Made by a program: the position numbers and the translations under genes. Positions 8,389-18,831 of a stretch of DNA of 64,000 nucleotides are shown piece after piece. The stretch spans positions 2,990,501-3,054,500 of the forward strand of contig NC_019729.1 in the NCBI RefSeq assembly GCF_000317475.1. The letters are read 5' to 3'. This stretch comes from Oscillatoria nigro-viridis PCC 7112 (lineage in GTDB: Bacteria > Cyanobacteriota > Cyanobacteriia > Cyanobacteriales > Microcoleaceae). The notes below the pieces were generated by a model. It saw nothing but the letters and a program-made list of their open reading frames with translations, did no database searches and was not told where the DNA came from. Every line of letters begins with the position of its first letter. Position 1 is the first letter of the stretch.

Positions 8389-9657
8389 TCATTTATAGGC
8401 ATGGGAGGCTTCAAGTCCCTCCCCCTTCGCTTTTACTTTGAGCGGATTGACCCGCATTGGCCCAACTACGCAGCTCTCTATCCCATCGCTAAACGCATTT
8501 GGGATTGCTTTTCTGAGGATGTTATACGAAGCGTTGATATCACAATTAATTAACTGACCAGTCGATGTTTTGTACAAACCTCGCTTGATACGCTTACCAG
8601 TAAACATCGGCTCTTTTGCTGTTTTCCCGTAAACAGGAATTGGGTCTAAACCCAGAAAGCTACTTCTGGACGTGTAGGATTCTTCCTGCACAATTACTGT
8701 GATTCCCACCAAGCGAGCTTTGTATTCTAACATCTCAATTAATCGAGAGTGAGGAATACTGACAAAGTTTTGGTTTGTTTGTTTACCTAGATTGATATCG
8801 GTTTTCCACTGTGCATTTTGGCCGATTACCAGCGTTCCAATTTTGTTCGCTACCAAATGGTCAACAATCACACGACTAGCATGATGCAGGTAATTATCAA
8901 CTTTCTGGTTGCGACAGCGAGTTAAGCGCTGAATCCGGGGTGAAGTTTTGCGATTCCCTTTTAACTGGGATTGTAATCGGGATTTGCGTTTGTTGTAGAA
9001 CTGGTTAATCGATTTTAATGGTCGCCCGTTAATCAACAAAGGGATAAATCCCGGTTGATTTGAAGTTAACGCCACTAAATTATCCAGTCCTAAATCAATA
9101 CTAGCTACAGAATTAGCGTTGCCAAGGGTGGACTCCGGTTCATCATAAATCACCTCCATTACATAGGAATCACATTTCGGAACCAGTCGAACTTGACAAA
9201 TCTGGTTGGGATTGAGTTGGGTTTTCATTGAAAGTTCAGTGCCGGAAAGTTTAATGACTCCTTTCTTCAACTGTTTGCTGCTAATTGCTTGAATCGTGTA
9301 GACGAGAAGGTTTCGCCCTTTGACTTTATCTTTGTACTTTGGCAATTTTGGGCGACCCGTGAATCTTGAAGAGTCAGCTTTGTAAGCTTTAACGGCTTCA
9401 AAAAACGATTTCCAATTTTTATCTAGCACCATCAAGATTTGCTGACTAACTTTAGCAGGCAAAGCCTTGTATGCTTCATGAGACTTCATCAAGCGGTTCG
9501 TTTCGTTGTAATTAACATAGCCCCACCCATAAATAAAACTCTGACGAATGACGTAATTGGCGGCATTGTAGAGATTTTTGGACTTGAAAGCTAGTTCGTC
9601 TATTTGGGCGAAACGGTGTTCCGTCGATTTAATGATGTGCCTCTCTGTTAGCTGCAT
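8389..9657 (-). CDS. tnpB: TnpB-family RNA-guided nuclease (IS200/IS605-type OrfB), solo
   Basis: 422 residues from the ATG at 9657; the open frame extends to a TTG at 9699. The three RuvC acidic residues are present: Asp188 in SIDLGLDNL, Glu325/326 in VQEESYTS and Asp373 in NCDINASYNI. Family members cut DNA guided by an RNA made from the element's right end. The zinc-finger cysteines that usually follow YTS are absent here (YTSRSSFLGLDPIPVYG), as in one large TnpB subgroup. No TnpA (Y1 transposase) gene is adjacent, so it resembles an IS1341-type element. It is inserted among broken genes. The RNA-guide function is established for the family only. Confidence 0.88.
   Translation of the reverse strand: MQLTERHIIKSTEHRFAQIDELAFKSKNLYNAANYVIRQSFIYGWGYVNYNETNRLMKSHEAYKALPAKVSQQILMVLDKNWKSFFEAVKAYKADSSRFTGRPKLPKYKDKVKGRNLLVYTIQAISSKQLKKGVIKLSGTELSMKTQLNPNQICQVRLVPKCDSYVMEVIYDEPESTLGNANSVASIDLGLDNLVALTSNQPGFIPLLINGRPLKSINQFYNKRKSRLQSQLKGNRKTSPRIQRLTRCRNQKVDNYLHHASRVIVDHLVANKIGTLVIGQNAQWKTDINLGKQTNQNFVSIPHSRLIEMLEYKARLVGITVIVQEESYTSRSSFLGLDPIPVYGKTAKEPMFTGKRIKRGLYKTSTGQLINCDINASYNILRKAIPNAFSDGIESCVVGPMRVNPLKVKAKGEGLEASHAYK
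8403..8423 (-). repeat. hairpin at tnpB 3' end, candidate right-end/omega-RNA structure
   Basis: GGGAGG at 8403-8408 pairs with CCTCCC at 8418-8423 across a 9-base loop, inside the last codons of tnpB. In IS605-type elements the 3' end of tnpB overlaps the omega-RNA scaffold, and the guide follows just outside the element. Here that would be around 8351-8389 going into the SDR remnant. Inference from position and structure. Confidence 0.45.
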
Positions 9658-9726
9658 TTGAGACTTCCGTTCTTTGAGCTGTGCGTATTCCTTGTTCAAA
9701 ACTCATAGCGATATGATACCATTATT

Positions 9727-9746
9727 GTTTATAATTGCTTATAAAC
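9727..9746 (-). repeat. perfect hairpin upstream of tnpB, candidate left end
   Basis: GTTTATAA, loop TTGC, TTATAAAC gives an 8-bp perfect stem 69 bp upstream of the preferred tnpB start. A subterminal hairpin of this kind is what IS200/IS605 Y1 transposases recognise at the left end, so it may mark the element's 5' limit. Confidence 0.4.
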
Positions 9747-9848
9747 TCAACGAAGATTTACAATACCGGGCAATAACAAAGCATATAAGGAACTCGCTTC
9801 AAAACAGAACAGCAATCTCCAACAAATTTACTAACTTTCACAGCAGCT

Positions 9849-10058
9849 ATGCAAAGAAGAACCAGTTTTGAAAGTAAAGGTCTTCATTGTTCCGTCACCT
9901 TTTATACTCCGGATCAAATCGCATCTGGCGATCGCTTTCCTGCTATTGTCATGGCTCATGGAATTGGCTTGACCAAAGAGATGGGCTTGCCACAGTTAGC
10001 TGAGTTATTCGTTTCAGGGGCCGACAATCGCTCCCTGAATTTGCGATTCCTGGGATGA
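9849..10058 (+). pseudogene. alpha/beta hydrolase N-terminal fragment
   Basis: About 50 residues resemble the start of dienelactone-hydrolase-like alpha/beta hydrolases: [16 protein letters not shown], then [24 protein letters not shown], with the HG oxyanion loop. Homology ends near 10010 and the frame runs into unrelated sequence, stopping at 10058. The nucleophile and His are missing, so it is non-functional. It sits beyond the left end of the TnpB element. The ~115 bp from 10059 to 10175 show no recognisable gene. Confidence 0.6.
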
Positions 10059-10175
10059 CGAGCGTTGGTGAGGAAACTTGACAAGCAGCGGCCACAGAAC
10101 TTCTGTTAAGCTTGCTAGGTTGGGGAGTAGTTTAATAAATCAACCCGATGAATTCATTAACTTTTTTGCAGAGCA

Positions 10176-11675
10176 TCAAGCTGACAGCGACAAGACAGGA
10201 GACTCCTGCCGAATCGGAATCTCAATAGTAAACTCTGTTCCCCCGTCTGGTGCAGAAATACACCCCAAGCTTCCCCGGTGTTTTTCCACTACAATTTGCC
10301 AGCTAATTGACAACCCAATCCCTGTGCCCTTACCGGGGGGTTTTGTCGTAAAAAACGGGTTAAATACGTGGCGGCGAATCTCTTCCGAGATCCCTGGCCC
10401 ATTGTCCACAATTCGGACAGCTACGCAATTGTTGCTTGTTACTTCTGTGCTAATCCGAATCACGCTAGGATTCGCTTTAATTTCTTCTAGCGATCTCTGC
10501 GTGTTCCACTCGTCAATAGCATCGATCGCATTTGCAAGTACATTCATAAATACCTGATTCATTTCTCCCCCATAACAGTCCACTTCGGGCAGGTTTGGGC
10601 AATAGTCCCGCACCACTTCAATCGAGGGGCGGTCTGAGTTAAATTTTAGCCTGCTCTGTAAAATCATCAGCGTGCTGTCCATCCCTTCGTGAAGGTTGAC
10701 CGATCTCATTTCATATCCTTCTTGCCGTGCGAAGAGGCGCAAAGATAAAACGATTTCGCGGATGCGATCGGCTCCTAAGTACATCGACTTGAACATTTTA
10801 GGCAAGTCGTCTTTGAGATAATCTAGCTCGCTGGCGGCGATTTCTGCTTGTATATCTGGAGCCGGATTAGGATAGTGCTTTTCGTAGAGGTCAAGGATAG
10901 CGACCAAAGTTTTTGAATATTCTAGAGCATAGGAAAGATTTCCATAAATAAAATTAATTGGATTATTGATTTCATGAGCTACGCCAGCCACGAGTTGGCC
11001 TAGCCCGGACATTTTTTCGCTCTGAATTAGCTGGCTTTGCACCTGCTTGAGTTCGTGCAGGGAATTTTCGAGCTGTAGGGCTTTTTGCCGCTCTCGCGCT
11101 TCCGAAGCTTGCAAAGCTGCTTCTGCAAGCTTGCGTTCAGCAGCCTCCTGCTTGAGGCGTTCATTCGTTTGGGAAAGTGCAGCGGTGCGCTGTTCTACTC
11201 GCATCTCTAGCTGTTGTGCCAAAACTTGTAAGTCGGCTTGCGCTCGCTCGCGCTCGACAATTTGCGCCTGAAGCTTTTTAGTTAGATTTCGCAGATTCAG
11301 GTGCGTGATAGCCCGAGCTAAAACTTCTTCCTGTTGCAGGGGCTTAGTGATATAATCAACTCCCCCCACATTAAAGCCTTTGACTTTGCTTTCTGTATCG
11401 TCCAGCGCTGTCATAAAAATGACTGGGATATCTTTAGTTAAGTCATTTGCTTTGAGATTTTGACAGGTTTTAAATCCGTCCATTTCTGGCATCAGAACAT
11501 CCAACAAAATTAAATCCGGCTGGCAATATTGCACTTTTTTGAGAGCGCTAGACCCACTGCGAGCCACCCAAACAGTGAAGCCTGATGCGGTCAAAAAATC
11601 CAATACTGAACCCAGATTAGTGGGCGTATCATCCACAATTAAAATGGTTCCTCTGTCTAAAGATTCGCTAGTCAT
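10176..11675 (-). CDS. receiver-histidine kinase (REC-coiled coil-HisKA-HATPase)
   Basis: 499 residues, soluble. An N-terminal receiver domain (about 8-125) has the acidic pair in LIVDDTP, phospho-acceptor Asp59 in LLDVLMPEMDG, and Lys111 in TKP. A long coiled coil (about 130-220) leads to HisKA with His234 in GVAHEINNP. HATPase_c has an N box (ANAIDAIDEW), DNGPGI, and GTGIGLS. Receiver-first architecture suggests it takes phosphate from another kinase and relays or gates its own activity. It begins 9 bp after the giant kinase gene, and its GAGGAA ribosome site overlaps that stop region, so the two form an operon and probably one pathway. Its kinase core closely resembles that of the Cache kinase at 59-62 kb. 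Confidence 0.9.
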   Translation of the reverse strand: MTSESLDRGTILIVDDTPTNLGSVLDFLTASGFTVWVARSGSSALKKVQYCQPDLILLDVLMPEMDGFKTCQNLKANDLTKDIPVIFMTALDDTESKVKGFNVGGVDYITKPLQQEEVLARAITHLNLRNLTKKLQAQIVERERAQADLQVLAQQLEMRVEQRTAALSQTNERLKQEAAERKLAEAALQASEARERQKALQLENSLHELKQVQSQLIQSEKMSGLGQLVAGVAHEINNPINFIYGNLSYALEYSKTLVAILDLYEKHYPNPAPDIQAEIAASELDYLKDDLPKMFKSMYLGADRIREIVLSLRLFARQEGYEMRSVNLHEGMDSTLMILQSRLKFNSDRPSIEVVRDYCPNLPEVDCYGGEMNQVFMNVLANAIDAIDEWNTQRSLEEIKANPSVIRISTEVTSNNCVAVRIVDNGPGISEEIRRHVFNPFFTTKPPGKGTGIGLSISWQIVVEKHRGSLGCISAPDGGTEFTIEIPIRQESPVLSLSA

Positions 11676-11684
11676 TTTTATTCC

Positions 11685-14600
11685 TCATCTAAACTGTTGA
11701 ACAAATTCTACTAATTTGTCTTCTTCAAAGTTTCTGGTTAATTCAAGCAACTGATTGGCAAAAGGTGCATAACGCATATCTATGGCCTTCAGCTTGCTGG
11801 CTCGCTGCTCAATACTGAGGAGTTCACCTTTCATGGCTAAATCGAACAGGACTGCAACTTCTTCCGAAGGGGGAGCAATCAGTTGCTGGTCTTGGATTTG
11901 GGAAGGGGGATCTGTGAAGATACCTTCTGAACTGAAAGTTGTCCGCTCCTCATAAATCCATTCTAAACCTAAATGGTGGCCCAAGCATTCTAATAACTTT
12001 TCTGCCCGAATTGGTTTGAGGAGAAAAGCGTTGCAGCCAGCCTGGAAAATGCTTTGGGGATCGCCGGATAAAATGCTAGCAGAAGTTGCGATCGCGATTA
12101 CATCCTTCAATGCAGGGATTTTTCTGATCCGCCTCACCGCTTCAAAGCCGTCCATGACTGGCATTACTAAGTCAATTACAATACAGTCCGGTTGAAATAA
12201 CAGCGCTTTATTCACGCAGTCTTGACCGTCCGTTGCCTCCATTAATTCAAACCCAATGGGAGCTAAAAGATTAACGAGGACAGAGCGATTTTGCCAGCGA
12301 TCGTCCACTACTAAAATTTTCCGCCGATTGCCTGAGAAACTCCTAATAATTTTTTCAGGTTCTTTGTGATTCCCTTCCCAGCTTTCGGTAATAGGCAACT
12401 CTAGCTCAAACCAGAAAATACTGCCTTTACCTAAAGAGCTTTGTACTTTCAGTTCGCCGCCCATCATCTCCACTAATTGGCGACTAATTGGCAGCCCTAA
12501 TCCTGTCCCCTCTATCTGGCTAACTGAACCGCTGACTTGCTCGAAGGGCAAAAATATTTTTGAGAGTTCGTCCGGCCCGATGCCAATGCCTGTATCTTCT
12601 ACTTGGAAAATAAATTTCGCTGTTGGGGATGGGGGATTGGCGATTGGTGACGACAAAGATTGCTGAGTCTCCAGTCTGTCTACTTTAAAACTAACGCCTC
12701 CTTTTTCAGTAAATTTTATCGCATTACCGAGTAAGTTGATGAGAATTTGCCGCAATCTTTTTTCATCGGCTTGGACGCAAGTGGGAAGTGGAATTAGCGG
12801 TTCGTAAATCAAAGAGATTCCCTTCTGTTGGGCGCGAATCTGACAGATTTCAGTAATGCCTTGGAGAAAGTCTGACAGGTGAAACTCGGTGAGGTAGAGT
12901 TCCATTTTTCCGGCTTCGATTTTGGAGAGGTCTAGAACGTCATTGATCAGAGTTAGGAGGTGTTCGCCACACTGATGAATGATGTTAATACCAGAATTTT
13001 GCTGACTGGTTAAACCTGTGTCTCGTTTGAGGATTTGGGTATAACCTAAAATGCCGTTGAGCGGCGTGCGGAGTTCGTGGCTCATGTTGGCGAGAAATTG
13101 GCTCTTGGCGCGGTTGGCGGCTTCGGCCGCTTGCTCGGCTCGCTGTCTCTCTTGAATTTCTACTTCTAGGCGCGTATTTTTGGCTTTTAATTCCTCGGTT
13201 CGCTCTTCTACTTTGACTTCTAAAGTATGATAGAGGTTGGCATTCTCTAAGGCGATCGCAGCTTGTCCCGATAGCATCCGCAACACTTCTACCCGCTTCG
13301 GCGTGAAAGCGCCAGCAATCAAGTTGTTTTCTAGGTACAGGATGGCACATAACTTACCTTGAGATAGGATAGGCGCACACAAAATTGATTTTGGCTGGTG
13401 TTGGGTAATGTAGGGGTCGGCGTTAAAGATTTCCTCGATGCCCGAATCATTTAAAACGACATTTTTCTGAGTTCTGGTGACGTAATTAAGTACCGAGATA
13501 GGCACTTGCCCAGAAGTTGATACTGGTAAAGATTCTAGCACTCGGACTCGATCTTTAGTCCCCGCCGCTTCTATAACAAGTTGACCCTCTTTTGAGAAAA
13601 TCAGCGCTCCTGTTTCAGCACCTGCATTTTCTATCAAAATTTTCATTAACTTGATGAGCAAGTTAGGTAGAACAATTTCGCTAGAAATGGCACTAGAGGC
13701 TTTCATTACAGTTGCCAAGTCTAGCAACTCTGTTTGACCGCCTGTAAGGGTCAAAGGAGCAATTGTCATCGTAGGGTTGAAAGCGGTTTCGGTGACTGCA
13801 GAGGCTCGCGCTATTAATTGCGGGTATTTTTCTTCTAGATATTTAACTTTAGCTAAAGCTCCCCAGCGCATATAGGCATAATAAGCATCGGTCATGTAGG
13901 TTCGGGCAATCTTTTCTTTACCCCAGGACAAATAGAATTTAGCAGCGAGTTCGTGAGCTAGTGCTTCTTCGTTGATGTACTCGTTTTCTTTAGCAAGAGC
14001 GATCGCTTTGTCGTACATCTCGATCGCTTCTACTTTTTCGCCTAAAACACGATGCTTTTCTGCCTCTACTAAATAGAATTTATGCAGGTGATTCATTGGG
14101 GCATGATGGGCCCATTTTTGCATTTTTTCTTGATTAGCTTGTACTCGGTTAAGAATGTCCTGTTGGTCTGACTGCGAAGTTTCAGCATACACAGCTAGCC
14201 GTACTAGAGAATCGTATAAATAGAATATAACAACTGTTAGCTGCCCTGTAGATGCTCCGAAAGAACTTTCTACTTGAGGGATATTTTTTAAGGCTTCCTG
14301 GTAATTTTCAAACACGTAACAAAGCGCAAGTTTGTGCAAGTATAAGTAATGAAGTGCCAGTTGGTTGTTGGTTTGCTGGTGTAGCGGCAGCATTTTTTTT
14401 TCGTCGTATACTTCACCCATTAACTGACATAAATTTGGGCTGTTTCCCATCATGTTTAAGACGGATTGCCAACAAATATTTGTATTATTAAGCGCTGTTT
14501 CTTGGCTAATTTTATGAATGGCATCTGTATAACTTGCTATCTCTCGTTCGAGTTGCATTAGTTGCTTGCCGACAAAAAAGGAGTAATGACTCCACACCAT

Positions 14601-17600
14601 GACGGCATAGCCAGCATATTCTAAGTCTCCAGTTTCCAGCCCGCTAGAGAAAGCTGACAGGAAAGGTTCTAAGGTATTCCGGACGTGTTCTTTCCAATGT
14701 TGAACCGCAGCATACACCAAGTGGCAAGTCTTCACTTCGATTTCTTTGGCATTTAACTTTGAGACTAAACGTAAAGCTAATTGGCCGAACTCATAGCCCC
14801 CCTCAATATCTCCTACCGCCCCGCAAAGAAGAAGACTGTATACCGCATATGCAAAGGGAGACACAGAAGCATTGCCGTATTGAACCGATAAATCGATTTG
14901 TTTGCACACTGTTAAAGGCACCAGTGCGGGCATCCCAGAATAGCAAGCAGAAAATATACTTGACAAAATCCCGATCGCTGCTAATTTATAAGGATCGGTC
15001 ATTTCAGGGAGCTCGATTAAGTCCTCAATTCGGGTGCCGCTCAAAATAGTCGCAGTTTCCCCCAGCGCCTGCCCAATATCAGATGGGTTTGGCGAGTCGG
15101 GAAACTCTACCTCCAACTGCTTTAAGACTTGCAGCCCCGTATTCAATGCTTCCAGCAGCTTGTTCTGCGCCATATAAGCTTGAATCTGGACTTTGTACAC
15201 TTTTACTATGTCCAATAGCGTTTTGGCGCAGTTTTGTACTATCTCAACGAATCTCTGCATTCCGTCAAAATCACCACTCAAATATGCTGACTCTGCTGCT
15301 TCCTCATGCAGCGTTAATGTCAGTTCATACCGATTCTCCCAACTATCTACCGCTAGCAGAGATAAACCCACTTGCAAATATTTGACTGCGGAATCGTGGG
15401 CTGTAGCAGCTTTCGCTTTCTGACCGGCAATCAGATTCAATTGGGCTAGTTCATATTTTTGGGATTCAGCGGTAAGTAAGTCAGTACCATAATTGAGCTG
15501 GTTAACTAAAGCGAAAATATTTTCTTTTCGGTCTTCGGGCGTTGTACTTTGCAGCAGCAGTTGACCAATTTTTAAGTGGGTCTCTTTTTTACGATCGTCT
15601 GGAATCAAAGAATAGGCAGCTTGCTGCACTCTGTCATGTAAAAACTTGTAGTCAACCTTCACATCAGTTAAGGTAAAACCGCCCGATTCTTCCTGACTAA
15701 ATACGAGAGGAATTTTGTATTCATTGCTCAAAGGTAAAATCAACCCAGCTTGAAGTGCTGCCCACAATTGCGCTGCCGTAACTAAGGATGATTCCTGATT
15801 GACAATCGCCAAAACTTCTAAGTTAAAAGTGTTGCCAATACAAGCAGCAAATTTTAATACTTTTTGTGTATCTTCGGGCAATTTGCGTATGTTTCTAGCA
15901 ATCAGTTCGACAACATTGTAATCGGTGATGCCGATCGCTTGAATTTGCTCGATATTCCATTGCCAACCCCCCTTTGTCCCCCCTTGGTAAGGGGGGATTA
16001 GGGGGGTGAAGTTATAAGTCAACAAATCTTCTTGATAGAGAGTTTTGAGGAGTTGACTTAAGAAGAAAGGATTACCCTGCGTTTTATTAAAAAGTAGAGA
16101 CGCAAAATTTCGCGTTTTTACAGACAGGGATTCCGAACCGCCCGATTCATTTAAAGTATCCGCAATTAATTCTTCGACATGAACCAGGTGTAATGGTTGA
16201 AGGACAATATTATTCACCGTCGCACCAGTTTGGCGAATCTTGTCAATCGTTTGAATAGTCGGATGAGTTGGAAAAACTTCGTTATCTCGATATGCCCCTA
16301 TCAGCAATAAATACTTGCTATCAGAATCAGTTATTAGCAATTCAATTAATTTCAAGGATGCCGAATCCGCCCACTGCAAGTCATCTAGGAAGATAACTAA
16401 GGGATGGTCAACAGTCGTAAATACGCCAATGAATTGTTTAAAGACGCGACTGAAACGGTTTTGAGCTTCAGTTGCCCCTAGATCGGGCACGGGTGGCTGT
16501 TTGCCAATAATTAATTCGACTTCAGGGATAACATCAATGATGACTTGTCCGTTATCGCCTAAAGCGGATAACAGTTTTTCTTTCCAAGTTTGGATTTCTA
16601 CTTCGCCTTCGGTTAGAAGTTGCTGAGTTAAGGATTGGAATGCTTGAATCAGGGAAGCATAAGGAATATTGCGCTTGAACTGGTCAAATTTCCCTGCAAT
16701 AAAATAGCCTCGTTGCCGCACAATGGGCTTGTGAACTTCATTGACCAAAACTGTTTTGCCTATGCCGGAATAACCGGAAACCAGCATTAATTCGGTGGTG
16801 CCACTGGCAACGCGATCGAAAGTTTCTAAAAGTGCCGCCACTTCCGAATCACGACCGTAGAGCTTTTGCGGTATATTTAATTGCCCTGCTTTATCCGCAC
16901 TTCCAACAACAAAGTTGGAAATATATCCGCTAGCCTGTAGCTCGATCGAGCAAGTTTCTAAGTCAAATTTTAGTCCCTCAGTGCTTTGGTAGCGGTCTTC
17001 AGCATTTTTAGCTAATAGCTTCATTGCAATCGCTGAAATTTGTGGTGGGATTTCAGGATTTAGCTGGTGAGGGGGAATGGGAGTTTTGGCAATATGGCTG
17101 TGTACCAATTCCAGCGGGTCTGTGGAATTAAAGGGCAACTCTCCTGTGAGCATTTCATAGAAGGTAACGCCTAGTGAATAAAAATCAGTCCGGTAGTCAA
17201 TTGACCGATTCATCCGGCCAGTTTGTTCTGGCGACATATAGGCGAGTGTGCCTTCGAGCAAATCTGGATGGCTGATGGTCGAATTTTCTCGCTCCAGGCG
17301 CGAAGCGATGCTGAAATCAATAATTTTAACTTTTTCAGTGGCTGGGTTGATGATAATATTTTGTGGCTTTACATCTTTATGAATAATGTTATGCTTGTGG
17401 ATTTCTGCTAAGGCAGAGACAAGCTGGAGGCCCAAAGAAAGAACTTGAATGATTGTGAGCTTTTTACCCTTCATCCAATCGTTGAGAGACTCGGAGCCTG
17501 AATCTTCTAATATCAGTGCTAAACCGTTTTTATAGCTTTCTAAACTAATGGCTTTGACGATCGCTTCTGCGTTCAAGCTGTGCAGAATTTGATATTCGTG

Positions 17601-17759
17601 CCGCAAGCGGGTGATGTCGGAAAGAGTGGGATACTCAGCCTTTAGCGTTTTGACGATCGCGCTGGAAAAGTCCGAAATCCTCCGAACGCGATCGACTGAA
17701 GTTCTGATCCCGCTATGGAGGGTTTCAACGAATTGATAGCCAGCTAAGTTGATAGTCAT
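11685..17759 (-). CDS. trifunctional Ser/Thr kinase-AAA ATPase-hybrid histidine kinase
   Basis: 2024 residues. Domains in order: Ser/Thr kinase (about 8-275; HKDVKPQN at 127-132 and DFS at 148-150 replace HRD and DFG); a MalT/AAA-like ATPase (Walker A GYSGIGKT at 329-336, Walker [11 protein letters not shown]); and a long helical, TPR-like region (about 650-1270). A GAF domain (about 1335-1490), a coiled coil, HisKA ([13 protein letters not shown]) and HATPase (DTGIGI, GTGLGL) follow. A receiver domain (KILVVDD, phospho-Asp in [14 protein letters not shown]) and a ~100-residue tail finish it. Such giants are typical of filamentous cyanobacteria and integrate a cytosolic ligand with His-Asp and Ser/Thr phosphorylation; ligand unknown. 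It is first in an operon with the 499-residue kinase. Residues encoded near 15.97-16.01 kb look like an in-frame repeat insertion. Confidence 0.92.
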   Translation of the reverse strand: MTINLAGYQFVETLHSGIRTSVDRVRRISDFSSAIVKTLKAEYPTLSDITRLRHEYQILHSLNAEAIVKAISLESYKNGLALILEDSGSESLNDWMKGKKLTIIQVLSLGLQLVSALAEIHKHNIIHKDVKPQNIIINPATEKVKIIDFSIASRLERENSTISHPDLLEGTLAYMSPEQTGRMNRSIDYRTDFYSLGVTFYEMLTGELPFNSTDPLELVHSHIAKTPIPPHQLNPEIPPQISAIAMKLLAKNAEDRYQSTEGLKFDLETCSIELQASGYISNFVVGSADKAGQLNIPQKLYGRDSEVAALLETFDRVASGTTELMLVSGYSGIGKTVLVNEVHKPIVRQRGYFIAGKFDQFKRNIPYASLIQAFQSLTQQLLTEGEVEIQTWKEKLLSALGDNGQVIIDVIPEVELIIGKQPPVPDLGATEAQNRFSRVFKQFIGVFTTVDHPLVIFLDDLQWADSASLKLIELLITDSDSKYLLLIGAYRDNEVFPTHPTIQTIDKIRQTGATVNNIVLQPLHLVHVEELIADTLNESGGSESLSVKTRNFASLLFNKTQGNPFFLSQLLKTLYQEDLLTYNFTPLIPPYQGGTKGGWQWNIEQIQAIGITDYNVVELIARNIRKLPEDTQKVLKFAACIGNTFNLEVLAIVNQESSLVTAAQLWAALQAGLILPLSNEYKIPLVFSQEESGGFTLTDVKVDYKFLHDRVQQAAYSLIPDDRKKETHLKIGQLLLQSTTPEDRKENIFALVNQLNYGTDLLTAESQKYELAQLNLIAGQKAKAATAHDSAVKYLQVGLSLLAVDSWENRYELTLTLHEEAAESAYLSGDFDGMQRFVEIVQNCAKTLLDIVKVYKVQIQAYMAQNKLLEALNTGLQVLKQLEVEFPDSPNPSDIGQALGETATILSGTRIEDLIELPEMTDPYKLAAIGILSSIFSACYSGMPALVPLTVCKQIDLSVQYGNASVSPFAYAVYSLLLCGAVGDIEGGYEFGQLALRLVSKLNAKEIEVKTCHLVYAAVQHWKEHVRNTLEPFLSAFSSGLETGDLEYAGYAVMVWSHYSFFVGKQLMQLEREIASYTDAIHKISQETALNNTNICWQSVLNMMGNSPNLCQLMGEVYDEKKMLPLHQQTNNQLALHYLYLHKLALCYVFENYQEALKNIPQVESSFGASTGQLTVVIFYLYDSLVRLAVYAETSQSDQQDILNRVQANQEKMQKWAHHAPMNHLHKFYLVEAEKHRVLGEKVEAIEMYDKAIALAKENEYINEEALAHELAAKFYLSWGKEKIARTYMTDAYYAYMRWGALAKVKYLEEKYPQLIARASAVTETAFNPTMTIAPLTLTGGQTELLDLATVMKASSAISSEIVLPNLLIKLMKILIENAGAETGALIFSKEGQLVIEAAGTKDRVRVLESLPVSTSGQVPISVLNYVTRTQKNVVLNDSGIEEIFNADPYITQHQPKSILCAPILSQGKLCAILYLENNLIAGAFTPKRVEVLRMLSGQAAIALENANLYHTLEVKVEERTEELKAKNTRLEVEIQERQRAEQAAEAANRAKSQFLANMSHELRTPLNGILGYTQILKRDTGLTSQQNSGINIIHQCGEHLLTLINDVLDLSKIEAGKMELYLTEFHLSDFLQGITEICQIRAQQKGISLIYEPLIPLPTCVQADEKRLRQILINLLGNAIKFTEKGGVSFKVDRLETQQSLSSPIANPPSPTAKFIFQVEDTGIGIGPDELSKIFLPFEQVSGSVSQIEGTGLGLPISRQLVEMMGGELKVQSSLGKGSIFWFELELPITESWEGNHKEPEKIIRSFSGNRRKILVVDDRWQNRSVLVNLLAPIGFELMEATDGQDCVNKALLFQPDCIVIDLVMPVMDGFEAVRRIRKIPALKDVIAIATSASILSGDPQSIFQAGCNAFLLKPIRAEKLLECLGHHLGLEWIYEERTTFSSEGIFTDPPSQIQDQQLIAPPSEEVAVLFDLAMKGELLSIEQRASKLKAIDMRYAPFANQLLELTRNFEEDKLVEFVQQFR
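15966..16010 (-). repeat. short repetitive element inside the giant kinase gene, in frame
   Basis: A C-run, TTGGTAAGGGGGG and a G-run form a near-palindromic, low-complexity block. On the coding strand it encodes [14 protein letters not shown] between YNF and WQWNIEQIQ. This proline/glycine peptide is a common footprint of a dispersed cyanobacterial repeat and breaks the AAA-to-helical region. The reading frame is kept. Confidence 0.65.
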
Positions 17760-18040
17760 TATTATTCTACCGATCGCTAGGGAATTGAGCGTGAGGTTAA
17801 GGCCGGTTTAAAAACTTACTTTATTATTATTGGAGGTGATTGTAACATAGTAATTTACTCAACAAAAGTGGGTTCATGTTTCGCTTCTGGCAATTGTGCC
17901 CCGATCAGATTGTATTGTTAACCGTGCTGCCTCAATGCGCGTTTTGGGTGTTTGTTGGGGGATTAGTCGGCTGCACTTTCAAGTGGGGTGTCGAACGAGT
18001 CTTTTCCTGTTGTTGATAATTATCGTTGCGAACCATCACC

Positions 18041-18501
18041 TCAAACCGAATCATCGATCCATCCGCAAGCCGAACAATCCCAATGAACAGGCGGCGTTTC
18101 ATATTGCGGATAAGTCATTTCACCTTGGGGACACCCAACGGTAAACAGTGGATGGGTATCCAAGAGTTCTAGCTGCTGCCAGGGGTGTCCGCCGCCGCAG
18201 GGCGTTCCAGGATGAGTTCGCCGTTGTAGTAGCTTCGCCCTTCGGGTTGCCACAGTTCATCGGGTTCAGCGTCGGGGTTTTCTCGAAAGTCAATGCCAGT
18301 ATCAGTGTTAGGGGCTGTGGGATGGACGGCACAGATGAGGTGTGGGTTGCGGGCGATCGAGGAGACAGCGATGGCTCCGCCCCGGATGGAGCCTACGCAC
18401 TCATGGAGTTTGAGCATGGAGGATCTGTGGGGTTTTGGTTTGGGTTTAGCTTCCCAAAAATCTGGGTGTTGGTGGCGATCGCGAATGCCGCCGAGCGCCA
18501 A
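18041..18501 (-). pseudogene. frameshifted hypothetical gene
   Basis: Two overlapping minus-strand frames look like halves of one protein. The upstream half (18501 downward) reads HLICAVHPTAPNTDTGIDF then DELWQPEGRSYYNGELILERPAA. The downstream half ends with LELLDTHPLFTVGCPQGEMTYPQYETPPVHWDCSACGWIDDSV at 18041. The shift lies around 18175-18200, a GC-rich run. The C-x2-C ending and GCPQGE look like a small metal-binding cyanobacterial protein, but I do not recognise the family. The remainder of 17760-18831 shows no intact gene. Confidence 0.5.
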
Positions 18502-18566
18502 GAAACCGCTGCTTTACCCGCATCCAGAATACGTTATCCGCTTGCCAGGACTCTCTGATTTACTGT

Positions 18567-18695
18567 TAAGTAGGTAGGCGGAATTAAACCGATCTATGTA
18601 ACAGTATTTAAACAGGGCTGACTTACCCACGCTTAGGGAATGTGGATACTTGACAATTGTTTACATAATTGCGTTTGACAGCGCCTACCTACTTA
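18567..18695. repeat. 129-bp MITE-like element with 14-bp terminal inverted repeats
   Basis: TAAGTAGGTAGGCG at 18567-18580 is matched exactly by CGCCTACCTACTTA at 18682-18695. The interior is non-coding. Size, perfect ends and TA-type outer bases fit a miniature inverted-repeat transposable element. It lies between the frameshifted gene and the lipoprotein gene, and its right part could carry their promoter. Confidence 0.65.
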
Positions 18696-18831
18696 TGACA
18701 GTTTTGGTAGCGAGAGTCGTTCTTTGGATGTATTCTGCTTCCGAGTGGAAGCTTTATTTTTCTATATGTTAACATTGGCTAATTTTAGCTTAATCTGATT
18801 CTGATAGCCTATTGAATCGAAGAAACCAACT

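Noticed and set aside
18148-18558. 136-codon plus-strand frame in the 17.8-18.8 kb gap
   Set aside because: The opposite strand has better coding character in two frames (a frameshifted gene); the plus frame is its shadow.
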